This document shows, piece by piece, positions 16,834-24,538 of a DNA stretch of 43,786 bases. Position 1 is the stretch's first letter, and each line of letters starts with the position of its first letter. The notes beneath the pieces were generated by a model. That model made no database searches. It was not told the DNA's origin and saw only the letters and a list, made by a program, of their open reading frames with translations. The stretch covers positions 1-43,786 of the forward strand of contig JAIKYB010000243.1 of NCBI GenBank assembly GCA_024683675.1, read 5' to 3'. The stretch is from Treponema sp. (GTDB lineage: Bacteria > Spirochaetota > Spirochaetia > Treponematales > Treponemataceae). The position numbers were made by a program, and so were the translations under genes.

Positions 16834-17772
16834 ATGAGCGAAAAATTGATTGAACTAATACCTGATGTCTTTTACATACCAAATTCCACAAATGTAGGAC
16901 TTATTGCTGTAAAGGATAATGGAAGTCCCCTCCTCTATCTTATAGATTCCGGCCCAAGTGAGCTGGAGGGAGAATATGTACTTGATGTACTTAATGAATA
17001 TTACGGGGATTATAAGCTTAGGGCTATCATTTCAACTCACGGGCATCCAGACCACACTGGTGGACATAAATTCATAAAAGATAGTACAGGCTGTGAAATC
17101 TGGATTTCAAAAAAAGAAAGAGCCTTTGTAGAAAACCAAAACCTTCACGGCTCTGTTTTATGGGGTGCTTATCCTCCAAAAGAATTGCGAACTCTTTTTT
17201 TTAACCCGGAATCTGTTGATGCAGACCGTATTATTGATGAAAAAGATATAATTGCCCTGGAAGATGGACGCAAACTTTCTTTTATAAACTTTGAAGGTCA
17301 CAGTCCTCAGAGCATAGGTATTATAATAGAAAACCCTGACGGTCAAAAAGTTTTATTTTCAGGAGACGCAATTTTTCCAAGAAAAGAACTTGGTCAGCAT
17401 TGGATTTCTTTAATTACAAATCCACTGCTCTTTATGTCTTCTTTGGATAAATTAGAAGAATTAGAAGATATTAAATACTTTGTTCCAGGACACGGAGATA
17501 TTATTTCTGATGATTTAGCTGAAAACATAGAAATGAATAAAATTGCTGTTCTTTCTACAAAACAGTGTATTCTAAATGCCCTGAAAAAAAATCAGAAGAA
17601 AACAACAGAAGAGCTTGTAAAATATGTTGCAGACTATCACGGCTTATGTATGAAAATCCCGCAATATGCACTTATTACAAGCACAGTAAAATCATATCTG
17701 TCTGAATTACAAAACGAAAGACAGATTCAGATGATTATAGAAGATAATATTCTTTATTATTGCTTAAAATAA
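16834..17772 (+). CDS. Metallo-beta-lactamase-fold hydrolase
   Basis: 312 residues, cytoplasmic. Zinc ligands are visible: THGHPDH at 68-74, the later histidine in NFEGHSPQSIG, the bridging aspartate in FSGDAIFP, and PGHGD. The remaining C-terminal ~80 residues look like the small winged-helix domain often found at the end of LACTB2-like members. Substrates in this superfamily range from thioesters to RNA, so the reaction is not assigned. AAGG lies six bases before the ATG. The stop codon directly abuts the stop of the convergent deoC gene. No promoter is obvious between the greA terminator and this gene. Confidence 0.85.
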   Translation: MSEKLIELIPDVFYIPNSTNVGLIAVKDNGSPLLYLIDSGPSELEGEYVLDVLNEYYGDYKLRAIISTHGHPDHTGGHKFIKDSTGCEIWISKKERAFVENQNLHGSVLWGAYPPKELRTLFFNPESVDADRIIDEKDIIALEDGRKLSFINFEGHSPQSIGIIIENPDGQKVLFSGDAIFPRKELGQHWISLITNPLLFMSSLDKLEELEDIKYFVPGHGDIISDDLAENIEMNKIAVLSTKQCILNALKKNQKKTTEELVKYVADYHGLCMKIPQYALITSTVKSYLSELQNERQIQMIIEDNILYYCLK

Positions 17773-18510
17773 TTAGTAATTTGCACGAACTCTAGCAGAT
17801 TCGTCCCAGTTTTCCATTAAGGCAACTCCGCTTGAAGTTCCTATTCTACTGGCACCGGCTTCAAGCATGGTAATTGCAGTCCTTACAGAACGGATTCCAC
17901 CAGAAGCCTTTACACCAAGAGCGTCTCCTACGGTTTTTCTCATAAGCTTTACATGATATTCACTGGCACCATTTGGCAGAGAATTACCGTCCAGACTCTT
18001 GGGATTTGCAAAGCCTGTTGAAGTTTTTACAAAGTCTGCGCCGGCCTTTATAGCGCACTGGCATGAAGTTATAACTTCTGTATCAGATAAAAGGCAGGTT
18101 TCAAGAATTACTTTTACAAGAATGTCTTTTCCCAACTTTTGTCCTTCACTTTTACAAGCCGATACAACTGCGGCAATATCTGCACCTAACTCAGAAAAAC
18201 GACCATCTTTAGCAGCCCCTATATCCAAAACCATGTCAATTTCATCAGCGCCATTATTTATGGCATTGCTGGCCTCAAAAACCTTTACTGCTGTAGTGGA
18301 AGCACCAAGAGGGAATCCAATAACAGTGCAAACTTTAACAGGAGTATCGGCTAGCTTTGAAGCGGCCAGGCCTACATAAACAGGGTTTACACAAACAGAG
18401 GCAAAGCCGTAAGAAAGGGCCTCCTGACATAACTGGGAAATCTGTTTTACAGTAGCATTTGGAGCTAGTAAGGTATGGTCTATATACGATGCAAATTTTG
18501 TTTTAGTCAT
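17773..18510 (-). CDS. deoC: Deoxyribose-phosphate aldolase
   Basis: 245 residues. DeoC splits 2-deoxyribose-5-phosphate into acetaldehyde and glyceraldehyde-3-phosphate in deoxynucleoside use. Seen: YIDHTLLAPNAT at the start, the strand with VKVCTVIGFPLGA, KVILETCLL, and the Schiff-base lysine in ADFVKTSTGF, then VKASGGIRS. No ribosome-binding site precedes the ATG. Instead there is a perfect TTGAAA-17-TATAAT promoter whose -10 ends nine bases before the start codon, which predicts a leaderless mRNA. Other deo genes are not adjacent. It ends flush against the metallo-hydrolase gene on the other strand. Confidence 0.96.
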   Translation of the reverse strand: MTKTKFASYIDHTLLAPNATVKQISQLCQEALSYGFASVCVNPVYVGLAASKLADTPVKVCTVIGFPLGASTTAVKVFEASNAINNGADEIDMVLDIGAAKDGRFSELGADIAAVVSACKSEGQKLGKDILVKVILETCLLSDTEVITSCQCAIKAGADFVKTSTGFANPKSLDGNSLPNGASEYHVKLMRKTVGDALGVKASGGIRSVRTAITMLEAGASRIGTSSGVALMENWDESARVRANY

Positions 18511-18519
18511 AGTCTTAAT

Positions 18520-18548
18520 ATTATAAAATGTATACTATTTTTTTTCAA
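18520..18548 (-). promoter_or_regulatory. deoC promoter, leaderless geometry
   Basis: On the minus strand TTGAAA (18543-18548), exactly 17 bp, TATAAT (18520-18525), then nine bases to ATG. The -35 is only seven bases from the -35 of the divergent ferredoxin promoter. Confidence 0.75.
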
Positions 18549-18555
18549 ATATTTC

Positions 18556-18584
18556 TTGCGAAATAAAGACTTATAATATATATT
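18556..18584 (+). promoter_or_regulatory. Ferredoxin promoter
   Basis: TTGCGA at 18556-18561, 17 bp, TATATT at 18579-18584. A start near 18591 gives a leader of about 30 bases that carries AGGAG. A better -10 (TATAAT at 18572) has no -35 at the right distance. Confidence 0.55.
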
Positions 18585-18622
18585 TAAGATAGTTTGAATT
18601 TTGATTTTATAGGAGCAATAAA

Positions 18623-18793
18623 ATGGCATTCAAAATTAATGATCAGTGTGTAAACTGTGGAACTTGCGAGCCAGATTGTCCAGTTGGAGCAATCTCTGAA
18701 CAGAATGACAAGCGCGTAATTGATGCTGAAAAATGCATTAGCTGCGGAACTTGTGCTGCAGAGTGCCCTGCAGAAGCAATCTCAGAAGAGTAA
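18623..18793 (+). CDS. 2[4Fe-4S] ferredoxin
   Basis: 56 residues, the normal size of clostridial-type ferredoxins. Two CxxCxxCxxxCP motifs are complete: Cys9, 12, 15, 19 and Cys38, 41, 44, 48. Each motif gives three ligands to one cluster and one to the other. It is a low-potential electron carrier for oxidoreductases such as pyruvate:ferredoxin oxidoreductase or hydrogenase in an anaerobe. AGGAG lies seven bases before the ATG. It stands alone between its own promoter and a strong terminator, so it is a monocistronic gene, probably highly expressed. Confidence 0.96.
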   Translation: MAFKINDQCVNCGTCEPDCPVGAISEQNDKRVIDAEKCISCGTCAAECPAEAISEE

Positions 18794-18807
18794 GCTTTTA
18801 CTTATGC

Positions 18808-18848
18808 AAAAAACAGGTTCCTTTTAACAAAGGAACCTGTTTTTTTTT
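18808..18848 (+). terminator. Intrinsic terminator after the ferredoxin gene
   Basis: A 12-bp perfect stem (ACAGGTTCCTTT at 18813-18824 with 18829-18840), a TAAC loop and eight T. A run of A precedes it, so the pairing extends further. Confidence 0.95.
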
Positions 18849-18858
18849 GTAATAATTA

Positions 18859-19809
18859 ATGAAAATGAAGTATAAGTTTTTCTTATTAACAGTTTTTATT
18901 TTTTTATCCTCTCAAATTATTGCTCAAAGCCAGGACACAAGTATTCTTCTAAATAAAGAAACTCTTCCGGTAATAGAAAGTTTAAAGCCGTCAAGAAGTA
19001 ACCTTCTTTATAAACAATACAGTCAAATGATAGAAGAAAATAATATGGCTATTAAAGCAGGCCAGGAACCTGACTATCTTTTCTTTCAATATAAAAATAC
19101 AGAAAACTTTTCCTTCCAGGCACTTGCTTCCCGCTGCTGTATAAGACAGGAAACGCTGGCTACATTAAACAAAATAGAAAATGCCCAGGAAGATATAAAT
19201 GGCAAAACCTTAATTCTTCCTACAGTAGACGGGCTTTTTATAGCGGTAGATAAGGGAATAAACTCTATCGAAGTACTTTTACAGGAAAATTACGCCGGCC
19301 AAACCTTAACAAAAAATGTTATATGGTATAAAATTGATGATAGAGATTATGTTTTTCTTCCAGGAGGAAAACTAAAGGGTACAGAAAGATATTACTTTCT
19401 GGATTCAGCATTAAGACTGCCTTTAGAGACTGGAACATTCTGGGTTTCTTCAGAATTTGGAAAAAGAAAGAATCCATTTTCTGGCCAAATGAAAGACCAT
19501 AATGGAATAGATTTAGCGGCAGAAGAAGGCACTCCTGTTTATGCAATTAAAGACGGAGCTGTTTTTTCAAGTGTTGAAAATGACCCTACTTTCGGGAACT
19601 ATCTGATTCTTACCCATGATTTAGGAAAAATGACAAGCGTGTATGCTCATCTTTCAAAAATCTGTGTAGAACAATATCAAAATGTACGCAAGGGCGATTT
19701 AATTGGTTATGTGGGACAAACAGGGATGGCCACAGGTCCTCATCTGCATTTTGAAATCAGACAGGGTAGCAAAGCGGAAAATCCGCGGAACAAATTAAAT
19801 TTTGAGTAA
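18859..19809 (+). CDS. M23-family peptidase, secreted
   Basis: 316 residues. Signal peptide at 1-22 (FFLLTVFIFLSSQIIAQ). The middle includes a LysM-like segment (FSFQALASRCCIRQETLATL ... NGKTLILP). The C-terminal domain is a LytM/M23 fold with zinc ligands His214 and Asp218 (HNGIDLA), VYAHLSK and HLHFEIRQG (His295, His297). Such enzymes cut peptide cross-links in peptidoglycan, or act as EnvC-type activators when ligands are lost; here all ligands are present, so it should be active. No clear ribosome-binding site lies between the ferredoxin terminator and the ATG; 18865 is an alternative start. The next gene begins one base after its stop. Confidence 0.9.
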   Translation: MKMKYKFFLLTVFIFLSSQIIAQSQDTSILLNKETLPVIESLKPSRSNLLYKQYSQMIEENNMAIKAGQEPDYLFFQYKNTENFSFQALASRCCIRQETLATLNKIENAQEDINGKTLILPTVDGLFIAVDKGINSIEVLLQENYAGQTLTKNVIWYKIDDRDYVFLPGGKLKGTERYYFLDSALRLPLETGTFWVSSEFGKRKNPFSGQMKDHNGIDLAAEEGTPVYAIKDGAVFSSVENDPTFGNYLILTHDLGKMTSVYAHLSKICVEQYQNVRKGDLIGYVGQTGMATGPHLHFEIRQGSKAENPRNKLNFE

Positions 19810-19810
19810 A

Positions 19811-20809
19811 ATGAAAAAAGCGAATAAAAACTCTTGTATCAGACATGCGATTCTTACTCTTGCTTTTATGGCCATCTCATCTACTCTTAATGCAGAATCA
19901 TTTAGAGTAAGTAAAGTTCACATAGCCTCTGTAAGTCAAGAAACTGGCTCTGAAGCTTCTGTAAAGCTTGGAATAAACGATGCTCTTTCTATTCAGCTTC
20001 CTGAAGATAAAATCTTTATTGAAGGGCTTGAATTAAAATTTGAGATTCCTGAAGCAGTTGCTTATTGGATGGATTCTGTTGCCTGTTCTGTTTATGCAAA
20101 TATTAAGCCAAAACCAACTGAAAGCCAGATTGATTATTCGGGAACCCGTTCCTATGTAAGCACTCTGCCAGGAAAGCTTTCCTGGGTATTACAGGTTCCT
20201 CTAAGTAAAGAAAACACTATTAAATCAAATAATTACACAACAAAGGTAGATACAGTTCTTACTCCAGAAGAAAATGTACTTTTTGTAAGACTTCAACCTG
20301 TAATGAAAGGTGTTCCGGAAGAAACTCTAAACTCAAAAATTCCTATTACAGTAAAACCAATTCTTGCAAACAAGGGTTTATTAAAGCTGGACATTAAATC
20401 ACCAGAAAATGAAAAGGCTGAATGTTCTGTTTTTATTGATGATAAAATTGCAAATCTTAAAAACGGAAAGATAATGCTTGAAACAGGCATTCATAACATC
20501 TCAATTATTTCTGAAAAATATAGAAATGAATTAAGAACAGTAAGAATAGACCAGGCAAAACAGACTGAACTTTCTGTTGAAATGAAAAGCATTGAGCCTA
20601 CCCTTCTTGTAACTGCTCCAGATGGAACAAAAATACTTTTGGATGGAGAAGAATTTAATAATCCGGGAACAGAAGTCGTAATTACAGAAGGAGAACATAA
20701 GCTAAGCTTTTCTATCGGGGACTATGAACTGGTTCGAACTATAAGTGCAACAAAGGGAAAAACCTACAAAGCATCCTTTTCACTGGATTTAGAAGTTACT
20801 GAAGAATAG
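19811..20809 (+). CDS. Exported protein with C-terminal PEGA-like domain
   Basis: 332 residues from ATG 19811, just after the stop of the peptidase gene; a TTG at 19802 is possible. Signal peptide at about 1-28 (AILTLAFMAISSTLNA). The first ~180 mature residues are beta-rich. The last ~70 look like a PEGA domain (LLVTAPDGTKILLDGEEFNN, ITEGEHKLSFSIGDYE), and a weaker copy may precede it (SVFIDDKIANLKNGKIML). PEGA domains occur in envelope proteins and probably mediate surface or wall binding. Co-transcription with the M23 peptidase suggests cell-wall work. The structured RNA below starts 27 bases after its stop. Confidence 0.8.
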   Translation: MKKANKNSCIRHAILTLAFMAISSTLNAESFRVSKVHIASVSQETGSEASVKLGINDALSIQLPEDKIFIEGLELKFEIPEAVAYWMDSVACSVYANIKPKPTESQIDYSGTRSYVSTLPGKLSWVLQVPLSKENTIKSNNYTTKVDTVLTPEENVLFVRLQPVMKGVPEETLNSKIPITVKPILANKGLLKLDIKSPENEKAECSVFIDDKIANLKNGKIMLETGIHNISIISEKYRNELRTVRIDQAKQTELSVEMKSIEPTLLVTAPDGTKILLDGEEFNNPGTEVVITEGEHKLSFSIGDYELVRTISATKGKTYKASFSLDLEVTEE

Positions 20810-20835
20810 TAAAATTTTCTTTTTTAAATTAAAGA

Positions 20836-20944
20836 AATCGGGGGTGGCGGTCGATAATATAAATATCGGGGGCATTTTCCCCTCCCACCCATGCTCCCGA
20901 TTGCCTGATGGGCATGGCGCGGACTCGTTCCGCGCCTTTTTTTT
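20836..20944 (+). ncRNA. GC-rich structured RNA with own terminator, family unknown
   Basis: The region between the PEGA gene and the PBP gene is far richer in G and C than anything around it. It folds by eye into a three-way junction. The closing stem is AATCGGG (20836-20842) with CCCGATT (20896-20902), continued by GGTGG (20843-20847) with CCACC (20885-20889), leaving an asymmetric bulge. Two hairpins lie inside: CGATA/TATCG (20852-20856, 20864-20868) and GGGG/CCCC (20869-20872, 20879-20882). A terminator GGCGCGG/CCGCGCC (20916-20936) with eight T ends it. It lacks the conserved GGAA-type loop of SRP RNA and motifs of riboswitch classes I know. No clear promoter precedes it, so it may be a processed 3' UTR. 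Confidence 0.6.
20916..20944 (+). terminator. Strong intrinsic terminator at the end of the structured RNA
   Basis: Seven G-C-rich base pairs (20916-20922 with 20930-20936), loop ACTCGTT, and eight T. It isolates the PBP gene from the upstream unit. Confidence 0.95.
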
Positions 20945-20999
20945 CCCTTTTATTTTAACCTCTCAAAGCAAACATAAAAAACACAATAAAAGTCTTTAA

Positions 21000-21028
21000 T
21001 TGAAACAATGCATTACATTCGTTATAAT
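21000..21028 (+). promoter_or_regulatory. Promoter of the PBP gene, leaderless geometry
   Basis: TTGAAA at 21000-21005, 17 bp, TATAAT at 21023-21028, then nine bases and ATG at 21038. It overlaps the first ten codons of the longest open frame, which shows that the ATG at 21008 is not the start. Confidence 0.75.
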
Positions 21029-21037
21029 AAGAAGAAT

Positions 21038-23587
21038 ATGACAAAGGTAAAAAAATCGGGCGTTGTATTTCTGTTGCTGCTTTTCCTCAGTTCCATTTTA
21101 ATAGGAATGAGTTTCGGCTGGCTGATTTCAGAAACCGTAAATATAAAAAATTCAGAGTATATAACAGAATTTGATACTGCACTTCCAACAAAGCTTTTGG
21201 ATATAAACGGCGAAGTTATTACAGAATTTGCCTCGGATGAAAAGCGCGAAATTATTGCTTATCAAGATTTACCTCAAAAGATGATTGATGCCCTTATCAC
21301 TCGAGAAGACCGTGTTTTCTTTTCACATAATGGTTTTAACCTAAAAGCTATTATGCGTGGTGTTGTTGGTATTTTAACAGGACGTTCCCTTGGTGGTGGT
21401 TCTACCCTAACCCAGCAGATTGCGGGAACCCTTTACTGCGACCGAACAGATAAATCTATTACCAGAAAATTAAAGGAATTGTGGTGGGCTGTTCAAATGG
21501 AACGCCGTTATTCCAAAAATGAAATTCTTGAGCTTTATTTAAATAAGATTTACTTTGGTGGCGGAACCTACGGTGTAAATGCGGCCTCTAAATACTACTT
21601 TGGACATGGAGCTACAGAAATTACACCAGCGGAAGCAGCAATTCTTGTAATACAGCTTTCTAACCCGGCTTTTTATAATCCTTTTGACCATCCAAACCGA
21701 GCCATGGACCGTCAGCAAAATGTACTTACAGCCATGGTTGATGCAGGCTTTTTAACAAAAGAAGAAGCAGACCAGTCCTTTGAAGATTATTGGGCTACCT
21801 TTGATTATACAAGAACCTCAACTTCTGCATATCTTATGAGAGATGACAAGGCTCCTTGGTTTAGTGAATATGTAAGACGTGAATTAGGTGATATGATTTA
21901 CGGTTCTGATGATATTTACACTTCTGGCTTTACAGTAAACACAAGTCTTAATCTTGCTCATCAGCAGATTGCTCAGAATGTAATGGAAAAATGGATTGAA
22001 ACTGCAAATATCAGATATCAAAATGAACACAGCTCTAAAGCAGACCTGGCCTATAATATTTATGTTCCTATGACTGAGCTTCTTGCACTTTTATTCGATA
22101 TTCCAAGTCTTAAAGTTAGTGAACAGAGAGCAGAATTTGTTGCAAATGCCACTTATATAAACAGTATAAATCCTGTACTGGATGTTGTTTCCCTTATGTG
22201 CGGAACAGATAAGCTTAAGGTAAACATTGTAAACAGAGCATCTGCCATTTCTAAACAGGCAAACGAAAAAAACACGATTGAAGGAACTATGGTTTCTCTT
22301 GATCATGAAAACGGCTATATTGATGCCCTTGTAGGTGGAAGTAAGTTTGACTCAGACAATCAGTTTATTAGAGCGACTCAGGCAAAAATACAGCCTGGTT
22401 CTACCTTTAAGCCTTTGTATTATTCTGCCGCAATTGATTCCAGACGCTTTACTCCAACAACTCAGATTTCAGATACTCCAGTTGTATTCCATACAGCAGA
22501 CGGCAAACCTTATATTCCATTAAACTTCCGTGGAGAATGGGAAGGAAATGTTTCCCTCTGGTATGCTCTGACACGTTCTATGAATGTACCTTCTCTTAAG
22601 GTTTTGGACGGCATTGGTTTTGAAGCTGCAATTGACAGAGCGGTTGATCTTCTGGGTATTCCTAAAAATGAAATTGACTCCAGAGGTTTTGTACCTGGAT
22701 ATCCAATTGGACTTGGTGTTTGTTCTGTTCGTCCTATTGAAATGGCAAGAGCCTATGCAATTTTTGCAAATGGTGGAAAGGAAATTACACCTATAGCAAT
22801 CCGTACAGTAGAAGATAAAAACGGAAACGTTATGTTGAATCCAGAGCTTGATATTAGAAAGGCTCAGGCCGCTAAGGGAAATGATATTCAGGTTATTTCT
22901 GAGCAGACAGCCTTTGTAATGACAAAATTACTGGAGCAGACTGTAAATCATGGTGGTACTCTTGCTGCTCAGGAATGGCACTTCCACTATCGTGATGAAA
23001 ATGGAAATCGTTACATTATGCCAGCGGGTGGTAAAACCGGTACAACACAGAACTGGGCTGATGCCTGGACCTGCGGTATTACACCTTACTATGCAGCTGC
23101 CTTCTGGTTCGGCTTTGATAAGCCAGGACAGTCACTTGGTACAAGAATTACAGGAGCTACCCTTGCTGGTTTTGCCTGGGGTGAATATTTTGACAAGATT
23201 CATGCAGACTTACCACTAAAGAATTGGAAAAAGCCATTAGATGGAGTAATAGAGCTTTCTGTATGTGCTGAAACAGGTATGATTCCAACTGAAGGCTGTG
23301 GAGACCATCTTACAACCCAATGGTATCTAGAAGGTACACAGCCTACAGAAATCTGCCCTGTACATTCCGGCAGTGCAACCTCTACTCTCCTCATTTATCG
23401 TCTTCAAAAAGAAATGTATAAATCAGGACAGAGATTCAATATGACTGTAGATACAAGTCCTTTAACCTTTAATCTTGATTTCTCTGCGAGCCCTTCAGCT
23501 TCTTCTTATGATGATAAAGATGATGATTTTGAACAGATTAAACTTGAAAATCCAGAGGATTACGATTATAACTATTTAATGGAATAG
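21038..23587 (+). CDS. mrcA: Class A penicillin-binding protein (PBP1A family)
   Basis: 849 residues from ATG 21038, directly downstream of a consensus promoter. One membrane anchor at about 8-31 follows a short cytoplasmic tail. The glycosyltransferase (GT51) domain shows TREDRVFFSHNGF with the catalytic glutamate at 90, GGSTLTQQ near 120, and ERRYSKNEILELYLNKIYFG. The transpeptidase domain has the SxxK motif in PGSTFKP (about 453), SMN (about 514) and KTGTT (about 666). It polymerises and cross-links peptidoglycan in the periplasm. The C-terminus is acidic (DDKDDDFEQIKLENPEDYDY). The solo ParB-domain gene starts seven bases after the stop. Confidence 0.96.
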   Translation: MTKVKKSGVVFLLLLFLSSILIGMSFGWLISETVNIKNSEYITEFDTALPTKLLDINGEVITEFASDEKREIIAYQDLPQKMIDALITREDRVFFSHNGFNLKAIMRGVVGILTGRSLGGGSTLTQQIAGTLYCDRTDKSITRKLKELWWAVQMERRYSKNEILELYLNKIYFGGGTYGVNAASKYYFGHGATEITPAEAAILVIQLSNPAFYNPFDHPNRAMDRQQNVLTAMVDAGFLTKEEADQSFEDYWATFDYTRTSTSAYLMRDDKAPWFSEYVRRELGDMIYGSDDIYTSGFTVNTSLNLAHQQIAQNVMEKWIETANIRYQNEHSSKADLAYNIYVPMTELLALLFDIPSLKVSEQRAEFVANATYINSINPVLDVVSLMCGTDKLKVNIVNRASAISKQANEKNTIEGTMVSLDHENGYIDALVGGSKFDSDNQFIRATQAKIQPGSTFKPLYYSAAIDSRRFTPTTQISDTPVVFHTADGKPYIPLNFRGEWEGNVSLWYALTRSMNVPSLKVLDGIGFEAAIDRAVDLLGIPKNEIDSRGFVPGYPIGLGVCSVRPIEMARAYAIFANGGKEITPIAIRTVEDKNGNVMLNPELDIRKAQAAKGNDIQVISEQTAFVMTKLLEQTVNHGGTLAAQEWHFHYRDENGNRYIMPAGGKTGTTQNWADAWTCGITPYYAAAFWFGFDKPGQSLGTRITGATLAGFAWGEYFDKIHADLPLKNWKKPLDGVIELSVCAETGMIPTEGCGDHLTTQWYLEGTQPTEICPVHSGSATSTLLIYRLQKEMYKSGQRFNMTVDTSPLTFNLDFSASPSASSYDDKDDDFEQIKLENPEDYDYNYLME

Positions 23588-23594
23588 GAGAGTT

Positions 23595-24008
23595 ATGTTA
23601 GTCCAAATCAAAGACATAAAAATTAAAAGAAGAGTTCGCAAGGATTTAGGAAATCTTGAAGACCTTAAAGACAGTCTTAAGCTTTATGGCCTTATGAATC
23701 CTATTACTTTGAACAGAAAATATGAGCTGATTGCAGGAGAAAGAAGACTTCAGGCCGCAATGCAATTGGGTTGGACTAGCATTAATGCAAATATAATCGA
23801 TAACATTTCAGAAATTGAACAACTTGAAATGGAACTTGAAGAAAATAATCAAAGAAAAGAATTCACAGAAACAGAACTCATGGAAGGCTATAAAAGACTT
23901 CAACGCCTTAAAAATCCTAATATATTTTACAGAATCTATTTATTTTTTAAGCATCTATTTGAAAAAATTGTTGATTTCTTTTCAGATCGCTCAAAAGGGA
24001 AAAAATGA
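23595..24008 (+). CDS. Stand-alone ParB N-terminal-domain protein
   Basis: 137 residues. The ParB/Spo0J N-terminal (CTP-binding) fold is clear: IKDIKIKRRVRKDLGNLEDL, LMNPITLNRKYELIAGERR with the GERR box at 48-51, and LEENNQRKEFTETEL, matching the ENxQR motif at 83-87. The central helix-turn-helix and the dimerisation domain of ParB are absent. Instead the protein ends in a short hydrophobic, aromatic and basic tail (IFYRIYLFFKHLFEKIVDFF at 110-129) that could be an amphipathic membrane anchor. GGAG precedes the ATG. It sits between the PBP gene and an exported protein and overlaps the latter by four bases, so a role near the membrane is more likely than chromosome partition. Confidence 0.85.
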   Translation: MLVQIKDIKIKRRVRKDLGNLEDLKDSLKLYGLMNPITLNRKYELIAGERRLQAAMQLGWTSINANIIDNISEIEQLEMELEENNQRKEFTETELMEGYKRLQRLKNPNIFYRIYLFFKHLFEKIVDFFSDRSKGKK

Positions 24009-24538
24009 AGCATTTAAAACGAAGCATCGCAAGTCTTGTTATATTCTGCACTATATTTATTTCATCTTATGCTACAGGCGCTGGTGCACAACTTGGTATT
24101 TTTCCGGCAGCAATTATAAATCAAGATATCTGTAAGGCTGATACCTTTGAAGTAAATGCCACGGGTACAGTCAGATGCTCCAGCATTCCTTTGGTATTTG
24201 GCCTGGGGCTTACCTTCGGTTCTGTAGCTTCAAATGAAGAATTAGGACTTTCTGCTTTTGCAGACTGGTGGATTATTGATTCACAGATAAAAAACACCTG
24301 GAATATCTATTCTGGCTTTGGAGTTTCAGCAGGCCTTAAGCTTGATTTTAACAATTCCTTTTACCTGACTACCGGACCTAGATTTTTTCTTGGAACAAAT
24401 CTTCTTTTTCTTGACCACTTCATTGAAGTATATGCTCAGCAGAACCTAGTTCCCAGCCTTTGTATGACTATGGGTAGTTCTGACAAGCTTTTCAGACTTT
24501 ATCTTCCTTTTGAGGCTGGACTGCGATTACACTTTTAA
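24005..24538 (+). CDS. Small outer-membrane beta-barrel candidate
   Basis: 177 residues. Signal peptide at about 1-26 (SIASLVIFCTIFISSYATGA). The mature part has alternating polar and hydrophobic strands and glycine-aromatic turns (FGLGLTFGS, LGLSAFADWWI, YSGFGVSAGLKLDF, FYLTTGPRFFLGT) and ends with LRLHF, a terminal phenylalanine as in outer-membrane barrels. About eight strands can be counted, which is small. Spirochaetal families of this size exist, but I cannot assign one. The start overlaps the ParB-domain gene (ATGA) and the 3' end overlaps the convergent rlmJ gene by 47 bases. Confidence 0.72.
   Translation: MKHLKRSIASLVIFCTIFISSYATGAGAQLGIFPAAIINQDICKADTFEVNATGTVRCSSIPLVFGLGLTFGSVASNEELGLSAFADWWIIDSQIKNTWNIYSGFGVSAGLKLDFNNSFYLTTGPRFFLGTNLLFLDHFIEVYAQQNLVPSLCMTMGSSDKLFRLYLPFEAGLRLHF

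Noticed and set aside
18572-18577. TATAAT as the ferredoxin -10
   Set aside because: The -35 would be only ten bases away; the TATATT at 18579 fits the 17-bp spacing.
20836-20944. SRP (4.5S) RNA or a fluoride riboswitch
   Set aside because: The conserved SRP loop is missing. CTGATGG at 20905-20911 recalls the fluoride motif, but the matching 5' part is absent and no fluoride exporter follows.
21008-21037. Ten extra codons at the PBP start
   Set aside because: They overlap a consensus promoter.
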